DNA from: Streptomyces specialis
GTDB taxonomy: Bacteria; Actinomycetota; Actinomycetes; Streptomycetales; Streptomycetaceae
DNA length: 64,000 nucleotides
Direction: 5' to 3'
Assembly: GCF_001493375.1 (NCBI RefSeq)
Contig: NZ_LN929894.1
Span: 300,513-364,512, forward strand
Within the stretch, counting starts at the first letter, position 1, and every line of letters starts with the position of its first letter. Position numbers and translations under genes: made by a program. The notes under the pieces were generated by a model. That model saw only the letters and a program-made list of their open reading frames with translations. It searched no databases and was not told where the DNA came from. Below are positions 1 to 8,752 of this stretch, piece after piece.

Positions 1-654
1 GGCGAGATCGCCGAGCGGACCGGGGACGGCGAGTGGCGCTCGGTGATCAACTCGCCGGAGGCCGTGGCGGGCATCGAGTTCTACACCTCGCTCGCCACCG
101 AGGACGGCCTGTCGGTCTCGGCGGCGGAAACCTGGCTGGAGACCGACCAGTTGGAGAGCTTCCAGAACGGCGACGCCGCCATGATCATCTCCGGCAACTG
201 GACGGTGAACACCCTGCTGGCCGACGACCCGGGCTGGGCCGACCGGATCGGTGTGGTGCCGATCCCCGGCCCGGACGGCGGCTACAGCCCGTCGTTCGTC
301 GGCGGCTCGCTCCTCGGCGAGTTCACCAGCGACGAACCCGAACTCGCCTGGGAACTCATCCGGATGATGACCACCGGCGAGCACGCAGCGGCCTGGGCCG
401 AGCAGTCCGGGTACTTCCCCGGACAGCAGTCGCTGCTGGAGGAGGTCCAGGCCGCGAACGACCCGCTGGTCGCGCCGTTCGCGGAACAGATGCTGGAGGC
501 GGGCACCGGCCTCCCGGTGACCGAGTTGTACGGCCAGATCCAGGGTGAGCAGGTCGTCCAGGGCATGCTCCAGTCCATCCTGGCCGGTGACCAGTCCGTG
601 CGGGAAGCGGCCGACGAGGCCGCCGCGGCCATGGACGAGACCTTTGGCGGCTGA
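1..654 (+). CDS. ABC sugar transporter substrate-binding protein (3' part)
   Basis: C-terminal 217 residues of an extracellular solute-binding protein of the carbohydrate family (SBP_bac_1); the reading frame is open at the window's left edge, so the signal peptide and lipobox are not visible. Family-like segments are the NGDAAMIISGNW stretch and the VVPIPGPDGG/FVGGS stretch, which line the ligand cleft in maltose-type binding proteins. It is followed directly by two permeases, so it supplies ligand to that importer on the outer face of the membrane. The sugar cannot be named from this fragment, and no ATPase gene is present; many actinobacterial sugar importers share the MsiK ATPase encoded elsewhere. 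Confidence 0.9.
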   Translation, partial: GEIAERTGDGEWRSVINSPEAVAGIEFYTSLATEDGLSVSAAETWLETDQLESFQNGDAAMIISGNWTVNTLLADDPGWADRIGVVPIPGPDGGYSPSFVGGSLLGEFTSDEPELAWELIRMMTTGEHAAAWAEQSGYFPGQQSLLEEVQAANDPLVAPFAEQMLEAGTGLPVTELYGQIQGEQVVQGMLQSILAGDQSVREAADEAAAAMDETFGG

Positions 655-1597
655 CCCGGCGAAGCTCCCGGCCCGCGCCACCGCGCCCGCCCGCCGCGCG
701 GCGCGGACGCGCGCCCTGCGGCCGTGGCTGCTCCTGGCCCCGGCCCTGCTGGTGCTGGCCGTGCTGCTGTTCTGGCCGCTGGTGCGGGTGGTGACGCTGT
801 CGTTCCAGGACTACGGGCTGCGGGAGCTGAACACCGGCGCGACCGACTACACAGGTCTCGACAACTACCGGGAGATCCTCGGGGATTCCTTCCTGTGGCG
901 GCAGGTCCTGCCCAACACCGTCCTGTTCGCCGGAACCTGCGTCGTCCTCACCCTGGTGGTGGGGACGCTGGTCGCCCTGCTTCTCCAACGGCTGGGCCGC
1001 ACTTGGCGGTTGATCTGCTCCAGCGTGATCATGACGGCCTGGGCCATGCCCGCGGTGACCGGCACCTACGTGTGGATCTGGATCTTCGACCCCCTCGACG
1101 GCGTCGTCTCCGGCGGCCTGGACGGCGCGGGCCTGATCGAGCCGCGCGAGACCAACTGGTTCACCGACCGCTGGTCGTTCTACGCCATCGCCACGCTGAA
1201 CGTGGTCCACCACGGCTTCCCGTTCGTCGCCATCACCGTCTACGCGGCGCTGCTCACCATCCCGAGGGAGCTGCCGGAGGCGGCCCTGATGGACGGCGCC
1301 GGGGCCTGGCAGCGGTTCTGGCGGATCACCGTGCCCACCATCAGGCCGGTGTTCCTGATCGTCGTCATCCTGTCCACCATCTGGGACTTCAAGGTCTTCG
1401 CGCAGGTCTACCTGATGCCCGGCGGCTCCGGCTCCAACCCGGACGTCCTCAACCTCGGCGTCTGGTCGTACGTGGAGTCCTTCCGGCGCAACGACTACGG
1501 CATGGGATCGGCCGTCGCCGTCCTGCTGACGCTGCTGCTGCTGGCCGTCACGGTCGTCTACGTCAAGGTGCTGTCGAGGGAGAGGGACGAGCTGTGA
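644..1597 (+). CDS. ABC sugar transporter permease 1 (MalF type)
   Basis: Inner-membrane subunit of a carbohydrate ABC importer. A TM helix starts about 20 residues in (LRPWLLLAPALLVLAVLLF), further hydrophobic helices follow, and the ATPase-contacting EAA loop reads ELPEAALMDGAGAWQRFW near residue 208. Start: the frame is open back to 545, but the predicted protein only becomes family-like after about 650. TTG 644, preceded by GGACGAG at 633-639, gives a short overlap with the binding-protein stop; GTG 587 is the alternative. The gene overlaps the next permease by 4 bp (GTGA), indicating translational coupling in one operon. Confidence 0.88.
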   Translation: MAADPAKLPARATAPARRAARTRALRPWLLLAPALLVLAVLLFWPLVRVVTLSFQDYGLRELNTGATDYTGLDNYREILGDSFLWRQVLPNTVLFAGTCVVLTLVVGTLVALLLQRLGRTWRLICSSVIMTAWAMPAVTGTYVWIWIFDPLDGVVSGGLDGAGLIEPRETNWFTDRWSFYAIATLNVVHHGFPFVAITVYAALLTIPRELPEAALMDGAGAWQRFWRITVPTIRPVFLIVVILSTIWDFKVFAQVYLMPGGSGSNPDVLNLGVWSYVESFRRNDYGMGSAVAVLLTLLLLAVTVVYVKVLSRERDEL

Positions 1598-2418
1598 CCC
1601 GCACGACGCCCGCCGGACGCGTGGGACTGGGGATCGCCGTGGCCGCGCTGCTGGCGTTCACGCTGTTCCCCGTCTACTGGATGGTCAGCTCCGCCTTCGA
1701 CCCGGAGGCGGACCACCGGGGTGCGGACGTGCTGCCCTCCGGCTTCACCCTCGACCACTTCCGGTACGTGCTGGACACCGGCGAGTTCGGCCGCTATCTC
1801 ACCAACTCGGCGATCGTGGGCCTCGGTACGGTGGTGCTGTCGGGCCTGCTCGCGCTGTTCGCGGCGACGGCCGTGGCCCGTTTCCGCTTCCGGCTGCGCA
1901 CCCAGATGCTGGTGATGATCCTCGTCGTGCAGATGGTGCCGCTGGAAGCACTGGTCATCCCGCTGTTCCTCCAGATGCGGGACCTGGAACTGCTCAACAG
2001 CCTGCTCGGCCTGACCGTCGTCTACCTCGCGTTCTCCCTGCCCTTCGCGATCTGGATCCTGCGCGGCTTCGTCGCGGCGGTGCCGGAGGAGATCGAGGAG
2101 GCCGCCTATCTCGACGGCTGCGGCTGGTGGCGGATGTTCCGCTCGGTGCTGCTGCCGCTGGTCGCGCCCGGCCTGGTCGCCACCGGCGTCTTCGCGTTCA
2201 TCGTCGCCTGGAACGAGTTCGTCTTCGCGTTCGTCTTCATGCAGGACGACACCATGTACACGGCGGCCGTGGGCCTGCACCGCTTCTTCGGCGAGTACTC
2301 CACCGACTGGGGTGCGGTGATGGCCGGTTCGACGCTGATCACCCTGCCGGTCCTGATCTTCTTCGTCCTGGTCCAGCGCCGGCTGGCGGGGGGCCTGGCG
2401 GCCGGCGCGATCCGCTGA
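1594..2418 (+). CDS. ABC sugar transporter permease 2 (MalG type)
   Basis: 274-residue second permease of the carbohydrate importer, starting at the GTG inside the GTGA overlap with the upstream permease. It shows an N-terminal TM helix (VAALLAFTLFPVYWMVSS), several further helices, and an EAA loop EIEEAAYLDGCGWWRMF near residue 165, the coupling element that contacts the ATPase. With the two upstream genes it forms the binding-protein/permease/permease set typical of actinobacterial oligosaccharide uptake. The substrate is unknown. Confidence 0.92.
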   Translation: MTRTTPAGRVGLGIAVAALLAFTLFPVYWMVSSAFDPEADHRGADVLPSGFTLDHFRYVLDTGEFGRYLTNSAIVGLGTVVLSGLLALFAATAVARFRFRLRTQMLVMILVVQMVPLEALVIPLFLQMRDLELLNSLLGLTVVYLAFSLPFAIWILRGFVAAVPEEIEEAAYLDGCGWWRMFRSVLLPLVAPGLVATGVFAFIVAWNEFVFAFVFMQDDTMYTAAVGLHRFFGEYSTDWGAVMAGSTLITLPVLIFFVLVQRRLAGGLAAGAIR

Positions 2419-2468
2419 CGAGCCGGCCCGGCCGCTGTGAGAGACTGACTGGCCCCGCGAGCGACTAC

Positions 2469-2498
2469 GAGGTGTGGCTTGCCCGTCAGAACACCGGC
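2469..2498 (+). pseudogene. relic of an EACC1 gene 3' end
   Basis: These 30 bases read, in the frame not used by the caspase gene, EVWLARQNTG. They match 27 of 30 bases with 4914-4943, the C-terminal codons (ELWLARQDTG) of the intact EACC1-type gene downstream. The caspase start TTG 2479 lies inside this element. A short stretch about 30 bases further upstream (CTGTG..AGACTG at 2435-2447) also resembles the sequence before the intact gene (4490-4502). The simplest reading is a former EACC1 copy that lost its body but kept leader and tail. Confidence 0.6.
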
Positions 2499-4485
2499 TC
2501 CCGAGCTGCCCGTTGGTCCTCGGGCGGCCTTGATCATCGCCACGTCGGCCTATGACGACCCCGCGCTGGCCCGGCTGCGCGCCCCCGCCCAGGACGCGGT
2601 GGCCCTCGCGGGCGTGCTGGGCGACCCCCGGGTCGGCGGCTTCGACGTCACCTCGCTGCGCGACCCCGGCGTGCAGCGACTCCGCGTCGCCGTCGAGGAG
2701 TTCGTCACCGGCCGCGGCACCGACGACCTGGTCCTCGTCTATCTGTCCTGCCACGGCGTGCTCGACCGGCGCGGCAGGCTGTACTTCGCCGCCTCCGACA
2801 CCCGCAAGAACCTGCTGGCGGCCACCGGCCTGGAGGCGGACTGGCTGACGAGCCTCCTCGACGGCTGCCGCGCCCGGCGCCAGATCCTCGTCCTGGACTG
2901 CTGTTTCAGCGGCGCGTTCGCCCGAGGCGGCGCCAAGGGCGAGGACGCCCTCGGCCTGGAACGGCGCCTGGTGGGACACGGCCGCGGACGCGTGGTGCTG
3001 ACCGCTTCCCGGGCGGGGGAGTACTCGTTCGAGGGAGAGCCCCTCCCGGGCACCGCCGCCCCCGCGGGCTCGGTGTTCACCACCGGCCTCGTCGAGGGGC
3101 TGCGCACCGGCGACGCCGACACCGACCTCGACGGCCTGGTGTCCGTCGAGGACGCCTACGCCTACGCCGCCGCGCACGTCGGCGCGCACGGCGCGGAACA
3201 GACGCCGCAGCGCTGGCTCTACGGCGCCGAGGGCAGCATCTGGCTCGCCCGGAACCCCGCCGGAATCCCGGTGGTGCCCGCCGAGTTGCCCGACGGGCTC
3301 GGCCTCGCCCTGGAGAGTCCCCACCCGGCCGTGCGGGCCGGTGCCGTCACCGCGCTCGGCGAGTGGCTCCTGCACGACGACCCGGCCCGCGCCCTCGCCG
3401 CGCGGCTCGCGCTGGTCCGGGTCGCGGACACCGATGTCCCCTCCGTCGCCCGCGCGGCCCGCGCCGCCCTGGCCGCCGCCCCCGACACCTGGCGGCCGGA
3501 CGGCCCCGGGAGCGACGCGCCCGCGGAACCCGGCGGTGAGGAAGGGCCGGACGACGCGCGCCCGTACGAACGGGCGCTCGCCGACCTCACCCGTGCCGTC
3601 GAACTCGACCCCGACGACCACTCGGCGGTCGGCCGCAGGGCCGTGGTCCTGCGCCAGATGGGGCGTTACGAGGAGGCCCTGGTCGATCTGGACCGCGCCA
3701 TCGGACTGGAGTCGGGAGAGGCGTGGCTGTTCGGCCAGCGAAGCGTGGTGTACCGGCTTCTCCAGCGGTACGACGAGGCGCTGTCGGACGTGGGCCGGGC
3801 CATCGAACTCGGGCCGGAAGACGGCTGGTTGTTCACCGAGCGCGGCGAGCTGATGCGGAACCGCAGGGAGTTCGACCGGGCGCTGAAGGACTTCGACCGC
3901 GGGCTGGAGCTGGACGCGGAGGACTACCTCGCGCTCGGCAGGCGGGGCATGGCCCTGCGCCAGTTGGGGCGTTACGAGGAGGCGCTGGCCGATCTGGACC
4001 GCGCCATCGCGGTCGAGTCCGGGGAGGCGTGGCTGTTCTGCCAGCGGAGCGTGACGCGCCGCTTCCTGCACCAGTACGACCAGGCGCTGGCCGACGCCGA
4101 CCGGGCGATCGAACTGGACCCGAAGGACGCGTGGTTGTACACCGAGCGGGGCGAGGCCCAGCGCTCGCGCAGGGAGTTCGACCAGGCACTGAAGGATTTC
4201 GACCACGCGCTGGAGCTGGACCCCGACCACTACACGGCCTGGGGACGCCGCGGCCTGACGCTCCGTCAGCTCCGCCGCCTGGACGAGGCGCTGGTCAATC
4301 TCAACCGCGCCGTCCTGCTGGAGTCGGGGGAGGCGTGGCTCTTCGCGCAGCGCGGCATCGTGTTCCGCATGCTGCGCCGTTACACGGAGGCCCTCGCGGA
4401 CCTCGACCGGGCGATCGAACTGGACCCCGGGGCGTCCTGGGTCTTCAACGAACGCGGGGAGACGCTGCGCCTGCTGCGCCGCTGA
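2479..4485 (+). CDS. caspase-like peptidase with C-terminal TPR array
   Basis: 668-residue predicted effector. Residues 15-245 form a caspase (peptidase C14) domain: the catalytic histidine is in YLSCHG (H92) and the catalytic cysteine in LDCCFSG (C142, next to C141). Residues about 270-345 are alanine-rich helices resembling HEAT repeats, and residues about 370-668 are some nine TPR units. Caspase domains of this type in actinobacteria are known as effectors paired with EACC1 proteins in predicted immunity or programmed-death systems; one such partner lies 77 bp downstream. Start TTG 2479 is supported by GAGG at 2469-2472. No signal peptide is seen, so it should be cytosolic. Trigger and target are unknown. 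Confidence 0.85.
   Translation: MPVRTPAPELPVGPRAALIIATSAYDDPALARLRAPAQDAVALAGVLGDPRVGGFDVTSLRDPGVQRLRVAVEEFVTGRGTDDLVLVYLSCHGVLDRRGRLYFAASDTRKNLLAATGLEADWLTSLLDGCRARRQILVLDCCFSGAFARGGAKGEDALGLERRLVGHGRGRVVLTASRAGEYSFEGEPLPGTAAPAGSVFTTGLVEGLRTGDADTDLDGLVSVEDAYAYAAAHVGAHGAEQTPQRWLYGAEGSIWLARNPAGIPVVPAELPDGLGLALESPHPAVRAGAVTALGEWLLHDDPARALAARLALVRVADTDVPSVARAARAALAAAPDTWRPDGPGSDAPAEPGGEEGPDDARPYERALADLTRAVELDPDDHSAVGRRAVVLRQMGRYEEALVDLDRAIGLESGEAWLFGQRSVVYRLLQRYDEALSDVGRAIELGPEDGWLFTERGELMRNRREFDRALKDFDRGLELDAEDYLALGRRGMALRQLGRYEEALADLDRAIAVESGEAWLFCQRSVTRRFLHQYDQALADADRAIELDPKDAWLYTERGEAQRSRREFDQALKDFDHALELDPDHYTAWGRRGLTLRQLRRLDEALVNLNRAVLLESGEAWLFAQRGIVFRMLRRYTEALADLDRAIELDPGASWVFNERGETLRLLRR
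3631..4482 (+). repeat. 306-bp tandem coding repeat (three-TPR units)
   Basis: Inside the caspase gene the TPR region repeats with a 306-bp (102-residue) period. Segments starting near 3631, 3937 and 4243 each encode GRR...LRQxxR-EEAL, then ESGEAWLF, then a third helix pair with ERGE. The last copy is incomplete. DNA similarity between copies is high enough to be obvious by eye, implying recent duplication or recombination that can change TPR number. Confidence 0.8.
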
Positions 4486-4562
4486 CCGGCTGTGGAAGAC
4501 TGGTCGGTCCCTGAACGGCGATGACGGCATGACGGCGAGGACGGCGACAGAGGGGGAAGTCG

Positions 4563-4949
4563 ATGGGCGCGACGGAGTCGGTCGTACTGCGGGTGACGGG
4601 CGCCGGTGACGCGGAGGCGGACCCGGAGGAACTGGCCGAGCAGGCGCGCGGGTTGCGGGTGGAGCTGCTGGACCTCGATGTCGAGGCCGTGGACCCGCTG
4701 GAGGAGGCGGACCTGCCCGACGGCGCCAAGGGCCTCGGCGCGGTGGCCGGCGGGCTGCTGGTCCGGATGGGTGTCACCGCCGGGCTGCGCGCGGTCGTCG
4801 CGGCGGTCCGCCGCTGGGCGGCCCGCGACGCGGGCCGGTCGGTGGAGATCAGCTTCGGCACCGACGTGCTGAAGGTGACCGGGATCAGCTCGGAGCAGCA
4901 GGAGCGGCTGATCGAGCTGTGGCTCGCCCGTCAGGACACCGGCGCCTGA
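4563..4949 (+). CDS. EACC1-type effector-associated protein
   Basis: 128-residue protein resembling the effector-associated constant component 1 (EACC1) family: an N-terminal strand-rich part (VVLRVTGAGDAEADPEELAEQ), a central hydrophobic helix around residues 55-82 (GAVAGGLLVRMGVTAGLRAVVAAVRRW) and a final strand/helix ending ELWLARQDTGA. EACC1 proteins are constant partners of variable effectors, including caspases, in actinobacterial conflict systems. Usually the EACC1 gene comes just before the effector; here it follows it, and a relic of an EACC1 end sits where the usual one would be. ATG start 4563 follows AGGGGGAAG. Membership is judged from memory of the family. Confidence 0.7.
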   Translation: MGATESVVLRVTGAGDAEADPEELAEQARGLRVELLDLDVEAVDPLEEADLPDGAKGLGAVAGGLLVRMGVTAGLRAVVAAVRRWAARDAGRSVEISFGTDVLKVTGISSEQQERLIELWLARQDTGA

Positions 4950-5069
4950 CCGGGCCGTCCGGACCGTCCGGACGCCGCCGGGGCGACGGTACGGATTCGG
5001 CCGGATCCGTACGGTCAGCGGCGGAACGCGGGAGCGTGCCGCTCACGGCCGCGGCATAAGGTGACCCTC

Positions 5070-5393
5070 ATGACCCGCATCGACGACCTTGACGACGCAG
5101 TGCGCACGGAGCTGAGGCAGCTCCGGGAGAGCATCGACAACATCGACGCCGCCGTCGTCCACATGCTCGCCGAACGCTTCAAGTGCACCCAGCGCGTCGG
5201 CCGTCTGAAGGCCGAACACGCCCTCCCGGCCGCCGACCCCGCCCGCGAGGCGCGGCAGATCGCCCGGCTGCGGCAGCTCGCCGAGAACGCCAACCTCGAC
5301 CCCGGTTTCGCGGCGAAGCTCCTCAACTTCATCATCGCCGAGGTGATCCGGCACCACGAGACCCTCGCCGGCCGCACCACCGCCGAGCACTGA
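5070..5393 (+). CDS. chorismate mutase, AroQ class
   Basis: 107-residue all-helical protein of the AroQ chorismate mutase family, converting chorismate to prephenate on the way to phenylalanine and tyrosine. The first helix shows LRESIDNIDAAVVHMLAERF, the second VGRLKAEHALPAADPAREARQI, and the C-terminal helix FAAKLLNFIIAEVIRHH. Start ATG 5070 is preferred over GTG 5061 because AAGGTGA at 5058-5064 is correctly spaced. No signal peptide is seen, so it is the cytoplasmic form. It stands alone between the EACC1 gene and pepN. Confidence 0.9.
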   Translation: MTRIDDLDDAVRTELRQLRESIDNIDAAVVHMLAERFKCTQRVGRLKAEHALPAADPAREARQIARLRQLAENANLDPGFAAKLLNFIIAEVIRHHETLAGRTTAEH

Positions 5394-5443
5394 CGCACCC
5401 GGCGGCGCACCTCGCGTGCGCGCCGCCGCGCCTCTGGGGCACC

Positions 5444-6583
5444 ATGGCCCCCATGCCCCCTCTGACACGCCCCGAAGCGGAAGCCCGCGCCCGTCTCCTC
5501 GACGTCCAGGGCTACGCGATCGACCTCGACTTCACGCGCGGCGACGCCACGTTCGCCTCGACCACCGTCATCCGCTTCTCGGCGCGTCAGGGCGGCGACA
5601 CCTTCGTCGAGCTGCGGCCCGTCGCGCTGCACGGCGTCACCCTCGACGGCCGCGCCCTCGACCCGGCCGCGCTCGCCGACGGTCGGCTGCCGCTGACCGG
5701 GCTGGCCGCGGGCGACCACGAGCTGCGCGTCACCGCCGACATGCCGTACTCCCGCACCGGCGAGGGCATGCACCGCTTCACCGACCCGGCCGACGGCCTC
5801 ACCTACCTGTACTCGATGTGCTGCCTGTCGGAGGCCCCGGGGGTCTTCGCCGCGTTCGACCAGCCGGACCTGAAGGCCGCGTTCGACGTCACCGTCACCG
5901 CGCCCGCCGACTGGACCGTGCTGGCCAACGGCGTCGCCACCCCCGTGGCCGGCGAGCCGGGCCGCTGGCGGTGCGCGACGACGCCGCCGATCAGCACCTA
6001 CCTGATGGCCGTCGCCGCCGGGCCCTACCACTCGGTGACCACCGAGCACGCGGGCCTCCCGTTCGGCATCCATGTGCGGCGCTCGCTCGCCGAGCACCTC
6101 GACAAGGACGCCGAGGAGATCCTCGACATCACCCGCCGCTGCTTCGACCGGTACCACGAGATCTTCGACGAGCCCTACCCGTTCGACTCCTACGACCAGG
6201 CGTTCGTCCCGGAGTTCAACGCGGGCGCCATGGAGAACCCCGGACTGGTCACCTTCCGCGACGACTTCGTGTACCGCTCCGCCGTCACCGACACCGAGCG
6301 CGAGACCCGCGGCGTCGTCATCGCCCACGAGATGGCCCACATGTGGTTCGGCGACCTGGTCACCCTCCGCTGGTGGGACGACATCTGGCTCAACGAGTCC
6401 TTCGCCGAGTACATGGGTTACCAGGTCCTCACCGAGGCCACCGGCCACCGGCCGTGGACGGAGTTCGCCCTCAGCCGCAAGGCGTGGGGCTACGAGGCGG
6501 ACCAGCGCCCCTCCACGCACCCCGTCGCCCCCGCCCCCGACGCCGTGCCCGACACCGCGTCCGCCTGGCTCAACTTCGACGGC
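5444..6583 (+). CDS. pepN: aminopeptidase N, N-terminal part (gene broken by adapter)
   Basis: First 380 residues of an M1-family zinc aminopeptidase, which removes N-terminal residues from peptides in the cytosol. Visible are the substrate-binding GAMENPG motif, the zinc motif HEMAH at residues 295-299 and the third zinc ligand in NESFAEY. ATG 5444 follows GGGG; ATG 5453 is the alternative start. The frame is normal up to LNFDG at 6583, then runs into non-genomic sequence, and resumes at 6678 in another frame. By family comparison about 15 residues are missing at the gap. The break is an assembly fault, not a pseudogene. Confidence 0.92.
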
Positions 6584-6677
6584 CAATGTGCGTTTTCGTT
6601 TTTTTCCAAGCAAAAGCCGGCCTCCGAGTTTTCTCCCTGGCTCGTGGGCTCGGAGATGTTTATAAAAGAGCCAGACC
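6584..6677. other. Illumina P7/Nextera adapter embedded in assembly
   Basis: A low-GC island in a very GC-rich gene. From 6607 it matches the P7 oligo (CAAGCAGAAGACGGC...) with five mismatches in 24, then eight index-like bases (6631-6638), then CTCGTGGGCTCGG exactly, then a slightly damaged Tn5 mosaic end (AGATGTGTATAAGAGACAG) to about 6674. The T-rich run before P7 is what reading past the adapter end yields on the other strand. It lies exactly where pepN loses its frame. Confidence 0.93.
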
Positions 6678-8033
6678 TGGCTCGGCGAGGCCGACTTCCT
6701 GGCCGGGATCAACGACCACTTCGCCCGCCACCGCTTCGGCAACGCCACCCTGGCCGACTTCATCGACTCCATGGCCCGCGCCTCCGGCCGCCCGGTCCCC
6801 GCCTGGGCCGACGCCTGGCTGCGCACCAGCGGCCCCGACACCCTCACCCCCGAGGTCACGGACACCGCCGACGGCTGGACCCTGCGCCTGACCCACACCG
6901 GAGGCCGCCCCCACCGGCTGCTCCTGGGCACCTACGGAACGACCGGCACCGGTGACGCCGAACGCGCCACCCCCGGCGCGCGCCACGACATCGAACTGGC
7001 CGCGTCCGACGCGCCCGCCACCGCCACCGCCTCGGTCACCGAGCACGCCTTCCCCGGCCCGCGCCCGGCCCTCCTCGTCGTCAACGACGGCGACCTCACC
7101 TACGCCAAGGTCCGCCTCGACCCCGCCTCGTGGGACACCGCGCGGCGCACCCTGTCCACGCTGCCCGACGCCCTCACCCGCACCGTCGTGTGGAACGCGG
7201 CCCGCGACATGGTCCGCGACGGCGAACTCGACCCCGCCGCCTACCTGGAGACCGCCGCCCGTCACCTGAAGGACGAGCCGTCCACCGCCATCGTCCAGGG
7301 CGTGCTGGCCTTCGCGCGCGGCCGGATCGCGGACCTCTTCCTCGCCCCGGAACGCCGCCCCGCCGCCCTGGAGACCCTGTCCGGGCTCGCCCGGCGCCTG
7401 CTCGGCCCCGACGTCACCGATCCGGCCCGCCGCCTGATCGCCGCCCGCGCCGCCATCGGCTCGGCCACCGCGCCCGACGAACTGCGCGCCTGGTGGAAGG
7501 CGGGAACGGTGCCCGGCGGCCCGGCCCTGGACCCCGAGCTGCGCTGGAACGTCCTGCACCGCCTCGCCGTCCTCGGCGCCACCACCGAGGCGGAGATCCG
7601 GGCGGAGGCCGACCGCGACCCCACCGCCACGGGCGAGGAGAGCGCGGCCCGCTGCCGTGCCGCGCTGCCCGACCCGGCCGCGAAGGAGGCCGCCTGGAAC
7701 GCGATGTTCGACCCGGCGGACCGCTTGTCGAACTACCTGTTCATCGCCACGGCCGAAGGTTTCTGGCACCCCGAGCAGCGCGACGTCCTCGCCCCCTACG
7801 TCGCCCGGTACTTCCCGGCCGCCACCGCCCTGGCCGCCCGCCGGGGCCACTCGCTGGCCATGGCGGTCGGCCGGTGGGCGTTCCCCCGGGGCTTCACCGA
7901 GCCGGAGACGCTCCGGCTCGGTGAGGAATGCCTGGCCGCCGGGGGGCCGGACGGGCCGACCCCGGCGCTGCGCCGCGTGCTGGCCGACCAACTGGACGAC
8001 CTGCGGCGGGCGTTGCGGGTGATCAGCCGGTGA
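6678..8033 (+). CDS. pepN: aminopeptidase N, C-terminal part (gene broken by adapter)
   Basis: Continuation of the M1 aminopeptidase in the next frame, starting WLGEADFLAGINDHFARHRFG, the helix that follows the catalytic domain. The rest is the beta-sandwich and the helical ERAP1-like C-terminal domain of the family. The last codons overlap the 3' end of the convergent NAD(P)-binding gene by 11 bp. There is no independent start signal at 6678; this piece belongs with 5444-6583. Confidence 0.92.
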   Translation, partial: WLGEADFLAGINDHFARHRFGNATLADFIDSMARASGRPVPAWADAWLRTSGPDTLTPEVTDTADGWTLRLTHTGGRPHRLLLGTYGTTGTGDAERATPGARHDIELAASDAPATATASVTEHAFPGPRPALLVVNDGDLTYAKVRLDPASWDTARRTLSTLPDALTRTVVWNAARDMVRDGELDPAAYLETAARHLKDEPSTAIVQGVLAFARGRIADLFLAPERRPAALETLSGLARRLLGPDVTDPARRLIAARAAIGSATAPDELRAWWKAGTVPGGPALDPELRWNVLHRLAVLGATTEAEIRAEADRDPTATGEESAARCRAALPDPAAKEAAWNAMFDPADRLSNYLFIATAEGFWHPEQRDVLAPYVARYFPAATALAARRGHSLAMAVGRWAFPRGFTEPETLRLGEECLAAGGPDGPTPALRRVLADQLDDLRRALRVISR

Positions 8034-8670
8034 CGGCCAGATGCGTCCCGCGATGCCGGGGCGCGTCGGCCGCCTCGTCGAGCAGGGCGACGGCGAAGTC
8101 CGCGTAGGAGACGCGGGCATCCGCGTCGCCGTGCCCAACGACCCGGTACCGGCCGGTTCTTCCGCCCCCGTGGTCGAAGTCACCGGCCGGGCTCGCGTAC
8201 ACCCAGTCCACGTCGCCGCCCTCCTCGGCCAGCACGGTCAGCCCCGCCTCGTGGGCCCGGCAGAAGGGCGCGAACTCCCGGGGAAAGCCGGGCGCGTCCA
8301 TCAGCCGGACCCCCGACGCGTCCGTCAGGAACGACGAGAGGCCGACCACGACCAGCCGCGCCGTGCCGCCGTCCGCCCTGATCCCCGCGAGCAACGCCCG
8401 CGCCGCACCGGGGAAGAACGCGCCGGGGTCCGTGCCCGCGCCGTACACGGCCGCCGCGTGGATCACCGCGTCCCGGCCCGCGACCGCCGCCGCGACGCCC
8501 GCCGGATCCGTGACGTCCCCGGCCACCAGCCGGGCCCCCTCGTGCGCCGACTCCGCGTACTTCGCGGGGTCACGGACCACCGCCGTCACCCCGTGCCCGC
8601 GCCGCAGCGCCTCCGCGACGGCCTGCCGGCCGGCCCGGCCGCCCGCTCCGAACACCACGATCTCGCTCAT
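8023..8670 (-). CDS. NAD(P)-binding Rossmann-fold protein (YwnB-like)
   Basis: 215-residue atypical short-chain-dehydrogenase-like protein. The N-terminus carries the dinucleotide-binding motif VVFGAGGRAGRQ, a basic residue after the second strand (VRDPAKY) suggesting NADPH preference, and DAVIHAAAVYG after strand four. It lacks a clear YxxxK catalytic pair, like NAD(P)H-binding proteins of the YwnB/SDR-a5 group, so the substrate is unknown. It is transcribed divergently from an HxlR-family regulator 82 bp away, which probably controls it, a frequent pairing for redox-stress genes. Confidence 0.8.
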   Translation of the reverse strand: MSEIVVFGAGGRAGRQAVAEALRRGHGVTAVVRDPAKYAESAHEGARLVAGDVTDPAGVAAAVAGRDAVIHAAAVYGAGTDPGAFFPGAARALLAGIRADGGTARLVVVGLSSFLTDASGVRLMDAPGFPREFAPFCRAHEAGLTVLAEEGGDVDWVYASPAGDFDHGGGRTGRYRVVGHGDADARVSYADFAVALLDEAADAPRHRGTHLAVTG

Positions 8671-8752
8671 GTGTTACCTCCCGGCCCGGACCGTAACGGG
8701 GAGGCCGGTTTCCCGAGGGATACCTGACAGGGCCGGAGTTAGGCTCGGGGGC

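Noticed and set aside
1558..4530. A 990-codon open frame on the minus strand opposite the caspase gene
   Set aside because: Mirror frame of a GC-rich gene: low-complexity Arg/Val/Gly protein with no motif, and the plus strand carries clear families.
6584..6677. AT-rich insertion in pepN read as an IS remnant or programmed frameshift
   Set aside because: The order P7-index-Nextera-mosaic end explains the patch completely.
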